Assembly (NCBI GenBank): GCA_947492105.1
Contig: CANLMN010000025.1
Span: forward strand, 1 to 62,733
Direction of reading: 5' to 3'
DNA length: 62,733 nt
Source of the DNA: an uncultured Aquimarina sp.
GTDB taxonomy: Bacteria; Bacteroidota; Bacteroidia; Flavobacteriales; Flavobacteriaceae
The first letter of the stretch is position 1. Every line of letters starts with the position of its first letter. The notes below the pieces were generated by a model. That model was given only the letters and a program-made list of their open reading frames with translations. It was not told the origin of the DNA and did no database searches. A program made the position numbers and the translations under genes. Of the stretch, positions 60,250 to 62,733 are shown piece by piece.

Positions 60250-60374
60250 CTAAAGACAGCAATGGCATATGGCGTGCCGCCGATAGGCTAACGCTATATG
60301 CCTGTTGACTGATCCGTCACTATACGCAAGTAGCAACCAGTAATTTGAGATCTATCAAAAATCGGTTAGATTTG
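60250..60374 (+). repeat. Compact cassette spacer R6
   Basis: Plus-oriented copy of the array spacer reduced to ~125 bp: palindrome GGCATATGGCGTGCC … ACGCTATATGCC (60264-60302), TGTTGACTGATCCGTCAC, then directly the promoter part ending TAGATTTGTAAG. The ~450-bp middle with the conserved frame is absent. Size and build resemble a large attC more than the array copies do. Confidence 0.8.
60344..60374 (+). promoter_or_regulatory. Promoter in the compact spacer
   Basis: TTTG (60344-60347), 19 bases, TAGATTTG (60367-60374). It would drive the next gene on the right; repeat A copy 5 now lies between it and the esterase gene. Confidence 0.65.
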
Positions 60375-60380
60375 TAAGTA

Positions 60381-60572
60381 ATACCGGTTAAAATGTAATT
60401 GTAGGCTGAAATAATTGAACTATTTTTCGCTAGTTTGAGCTATAAAATTCAAGCATAGCTGTAGTTATGGTTTATTTTTATGCTGAAGCTGAGGCGAAAA
60501 AAGAAAATTTTATCCCAGTAAATTCAAAGGATAAATGGTATTATTAGCTTGTAATTATTGTTTAAATGGTAT
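60381..60572. repeat. Chimeric A/C MITE-like repeat (A copy 5)
   Basis: Left half as A (ATACCGGTTAAAATGTAATT … ACTATTTTTCGCTAGTTTGA), middle as the right half of C (GCTGAAGCTGAGGCGAAAAA … GGATAAATGGTA), then the A end (TTATTGTTTAAATGGTAT). Confidence 0.7.
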
Positions 60573-60631
60573 AATATAAGAGAAATATATCTAATTGGGT
60601 ATGTCTAATTGTTGTACTTAAATGAATAGAG

Positions 60632-62323
60632 ATGTTTAAAAAATGCGTCATAACATTAGTGATTTTCTATATATCTATTAGTAATGGATACACTCAAAAC
60701 TTGATTCCGTTTAATTGGAAGTTAACTTTTGACAAAGATTCAATTAAAGAAGAGTCAATCCCATTCAATATGTTACTTTCTTGGCAAAGTCAAGGGATAT
60801 CAGATTTGAAACCCAAAGGTTTACTGCAAACAAATTTTTTCGTTCCAAAACAAAAACCAATAAATTTGAACTTAGAAGTTACCCTCTTAGCTGATGTTGA
60901 CAGTATTCATATTAATGACCATTACATTGGTGGGGGGTTTAGTACAAAATTTAAATGGGCTAAAAACCCAAGTTATGAGCCAAGAAAATTTACAATCCCA
61001 CATGAATATTTAAAATTCAACAAGCAAAATAGAATAGCTATTAAATGTTCTAATTATTCATATACTGGAGGAAGAAGCCACAACTCCGTTAAAATCTACA
61101 GCGATTCTCTTTCAAATTCAGAAGTTAAAGTGTCATATGATCTGGAAGACCATCTTTTTGAAAGTAATGATAAGGTGTCATTTGACATCAATGTGAATTC
61201 AAATTCAGAAGGACTGATTAACTTAATAATTCGAAACGATTTTCATAAAACTCTTGTGGAAAAAGAGGTTCATGTTACAAAAGGAAAAGGATTGTATCCT
61301 GTAGATTTAAGTTCTAAAAAATTAAATGCGGGATTTTACCATGTAACAGCTATACTAAAAGATAACGGATATGTAGGTGTCACAAGTTTTTTTACGATAG
61401 CACCGACTAAAATTGAGCATTCGAGAACTGAACCTGAAGGCTATACTAAATATTGGAAAGCTGCTATCGAAGAATTAAAAATGGTGAAGCCAAATTTTAA
61501 AATAGAAAAACGGTATGACTTAGACTCAGAAACAAGAAACGGTTATATTATAAAAATGAAATCAATTGGTAATGTAGATATATACGGATACTATTTTGTG
61601 CCTAAGAAAAAAGGAGAGTTTCCTGCCATTTTACATTTACCTGGTTATGGCTATGGTTTTGAACATTTGGACAGTTTTCTTAAAAACAAGAATGATGTTA
61701 TTGAATTGGCTCTTTGTGTTAGAGGTCATGGGCTTAGTGAAAATTCAATAGTAACAGAATTTCCAATACCAGGTTTTTTTGGATATGAAATATGTGATCC
61801 GAATAAGATAGCATATCGTCAGATTTATATGGATTGTCTCAGAGCGGTCGACTTTTTGATTTCCCGTGAAGAGGTAAATATATCAAAAATTGGAGTAATG
61901 GGAACTAGTCAGGGAGGTGGGCTTGCATTGATGACAGCGGGTTTGATGCCTCAACATATAAGTGCCTGTGCTTATGGTGATCCATTTCCAACCGATATGC
62001 AAAATCATATTCGTATTCGTACACTAATAGAAGATGAGTTGAAAAGCTACCTCGATTATTATGATAATAAATGCAGTTTTGAGGATGGTTTGAAAACATT
62101 TGACTTATTTGACACCAAATATTTTGCTAAGTATATAAAAGCAAGTACATTATATGTTACTGGTCTATTTGATGATGATTGCCCACCCAGACTAGGTTTT
62201 TCTGCATTCAATGAAATTAATGCCCCAAAAGAGTTTCTTATTTTTCCTAATGATAGTCATGTTGCTGAATCTAATTGGAATATAGAAATGATGAACTTTT
62301 TTAAAAAAGAATTTAGATTCTAA
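60632..62323 (+). CDS. Secreted AXE1-type (CE7) esterase
   Basis: 563 aa. Signal peptide CVITLVIFYISISNGYTQN. The first ~270 residues form beta-sandwich domains (RNDFHKTLVEKEVHVTKGKG), and the last ~290 are an alpha/beta hydrolase of the acetyl-xylan-esterase family: RGHGLSEN, nucleophile elbow GTSQGGGLAL (Ser426), FDDDCPP (Asp514-516) and NDSHVAE (His543). It would remove acetyl groups from sugars or antibiotics in the periplasm or outside. No polysaccharide-utilisation genes adjoin it. Confidence 0.82.
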   Translation: MFKKCVITLVIFYISISNGYTQNLIPFNWKLTFDKDSIKEESIPFNMLLSWQSQGISDLKPKGLLQTNFFVPKQKPINLNLEVTLLADVDSIHINDHYIGGGFSTKFKWAKNPSYEPRKFTIPHEYLKFNKQNRIAIKCSNYSYTGGRSHNSVKIYSDSLSNSEVKVSYDLEDHLFESNDKVSFDINVNSNSEGLINLIIRNDFHKTLVEKEVHVTKGKGLYPVDLSSKKLNAGFYHVTAILKDNGYVGVTSFFTIAPTKIEHSRTEPEGYTKYWKAAIEELKMVKPNFKIEKRYDLDSETRNGYIIKMKSIGNVDIYGYYFVPKKKGEFPAILHLPGYGYGFEHLDSFLKNKNDVIELALCVRGHGLSENSIVTEFPIPGFFGYEICDPNKIAYRQIYMDCLRAVDFLISREEVNISKIGVMGTSQGGGLALMTAGLMPQHISACAYGDPFPTDMQNHIRIRTLIEDELKSYLDYYDNKCSFEDGLKTFDLFDTKYFAKYIKASTLYVTGLFDDDCPPRLGFSAFNEINAPKEFLIFPNDSHVAESNWNIEMMNFFKKEFRF

Positions 62324-62338
62324 AAAAAAACGTAAGCC

Positions 62339-62368
62339 TCCGAGCAACTACACTTCGGATTTTTTTTG
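62339..62368 (+). terminator. Terminator after esterase gene
   Basis: TCCGA, 11-base loop, TCGGA followed by TTTTTTTT; 15 bp past the stop. Confidence 0.6.
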
Positions 62369-62667
62369 ATACCCTAGTACTTATTTGATAGTGTGGTCTG
62401 TGCTTCTTCAAATTAAGTCTTCACAAAATCAATGCGATAACCGACTTTAAGTTGTTTTTCGGTTTAGGTTTAAAATTTTAGAAGAGCAAAATGTTCGTTT
62501 TAGATTTTTTTGTCTTTTTGTGCATGTCAAGCTAATAGGGTAGTAGGTAGTCAACCTTTTGTTTTTCGTATTTATCTTATGTCATTAAGTAATACAAAGA
62601 ATTATATCGTTTGATTTCTTATACCAATTTATCTTTGTAATGCCGTATATATTACATATATTGCATT
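62369..62667. other. Intergenic stretch before the right edge
   Basis: About 300 bp without a recognisable gene. The last bases before 62668 may contain the end of an insertion sequence, but the other end lies outside the window. Confidence 0.35.
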
Positions 62668-62733
62668 ATGGGAAAAAAGGCATTTTTGGATATCAAGGAA
62701 TCAATTTTAGAGCTTAAAAAATTACTTTCAAAA
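62668..62733 (+). CDS. Possible transposase, 5' end only
   Basis: 22 codons (MGKKAFLDIKESILELKKLL) run off the window. The pattern resembles the start of IS630-type helix-turn-helix transposase proteins in Flavobacteriia (…ESIEELKKLLKKQ…). Too short for certainty. Confidence 0.35.
   Translation, partial: MGKKAFLDIKESILELKKLLSK

Noticed and set aside
60344-60374. Promoter of the esterase gene
   Set aside because: The box is real-looking, but a 190-bp repeat now separates it from the gene, so direct control is uncertain.

Overview
The window looks like the chromosome of a marine Flavobacteriia (Bacteroidota). The support is low GC, TTTG…TAnnTTTG promoters, lipoprotein signals ending in SC, a TamL/TamB pair, a fused ResB-CcsA cytochrome c maturation protein, a YtxJ-type bacilliredoxin and a tmRNA tag ending GENNYALAA. 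Genus cannot be fixed from sequence alone.

1-11740: a one-directional cassette array (genes on the minus strand). Six units carry one or two genes each: papain-like effector + lipoprotein; DUF3885 protein; STM2901-like + DUF1493 pair; RloA-like ATPase + RloB-like TOPRIM protein; macro domain protein; PD-(D/E)XK-like protein. Most units are separated by a near-identical spacer of roughly 480-610 bp. It holds an imperfect palindrome next to the stop side of one cassette, an untranslated or fossil 40-codon frame, a perfect TTTG-N18-TAGATTTG promoter, and in four of five copies a strong palindrome beside the next cassette. Each cassette starts with GTT plus about 6-8 cassette-specific bases and ends with the reverse complement of those bases plus AAC. 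That is the boundary logic of integron cassettes (inverse core and core of one attC), but core sequences and spacer length are not classical and no integrase is visible. A group II intron sits in the one short spacer, directly 3' of a stem-loop. A compact spacer copy (about 120 bp) lies 48 kb away behind a decayed hydrolase gene, and a worn relic lies near 28.3 kb.

11741-31836: accessory genes. A small lipoprotein/4-TM protein/72-aa set, two small HTH proteins, a propeller protein beside a PIG-L-like deacetylase, a flavin disulfide reductase, an S24 (LexA-like) repressor next to a radical-SAM/DUF4130 DNA repair pair, a Crp/Fnr regulator followed by DoxX, NTF2-like and thioredoxin-reductase-like genes, a lipoprotein flanked by 108-bp direct repeats, a DMT transporter and a YtxH/holin-like/DUF6327 stress operon.

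32070-59392: mainly core genes. Aldehyde dehydrogenase, SDR, antiporter, TamL/TamB, PfpI, ssrA with a recombinase remnant at its 3' side, trxB, clpB, ytxJ, kdsC with a DUF2520 protein, ccsBA and a sterol-desaturase-like hydroxylase.

59393-62733: decayed serine hydrolase with the compact cassette spacer, an AXE1-type esterase and the start of a possible transposase. Three families of about 130-320 bp dispersed, non-coding, MITE-like repeats (called A, B and C here) fill many intergenic gaps, nest in one another and have truncated neighbouring genes.
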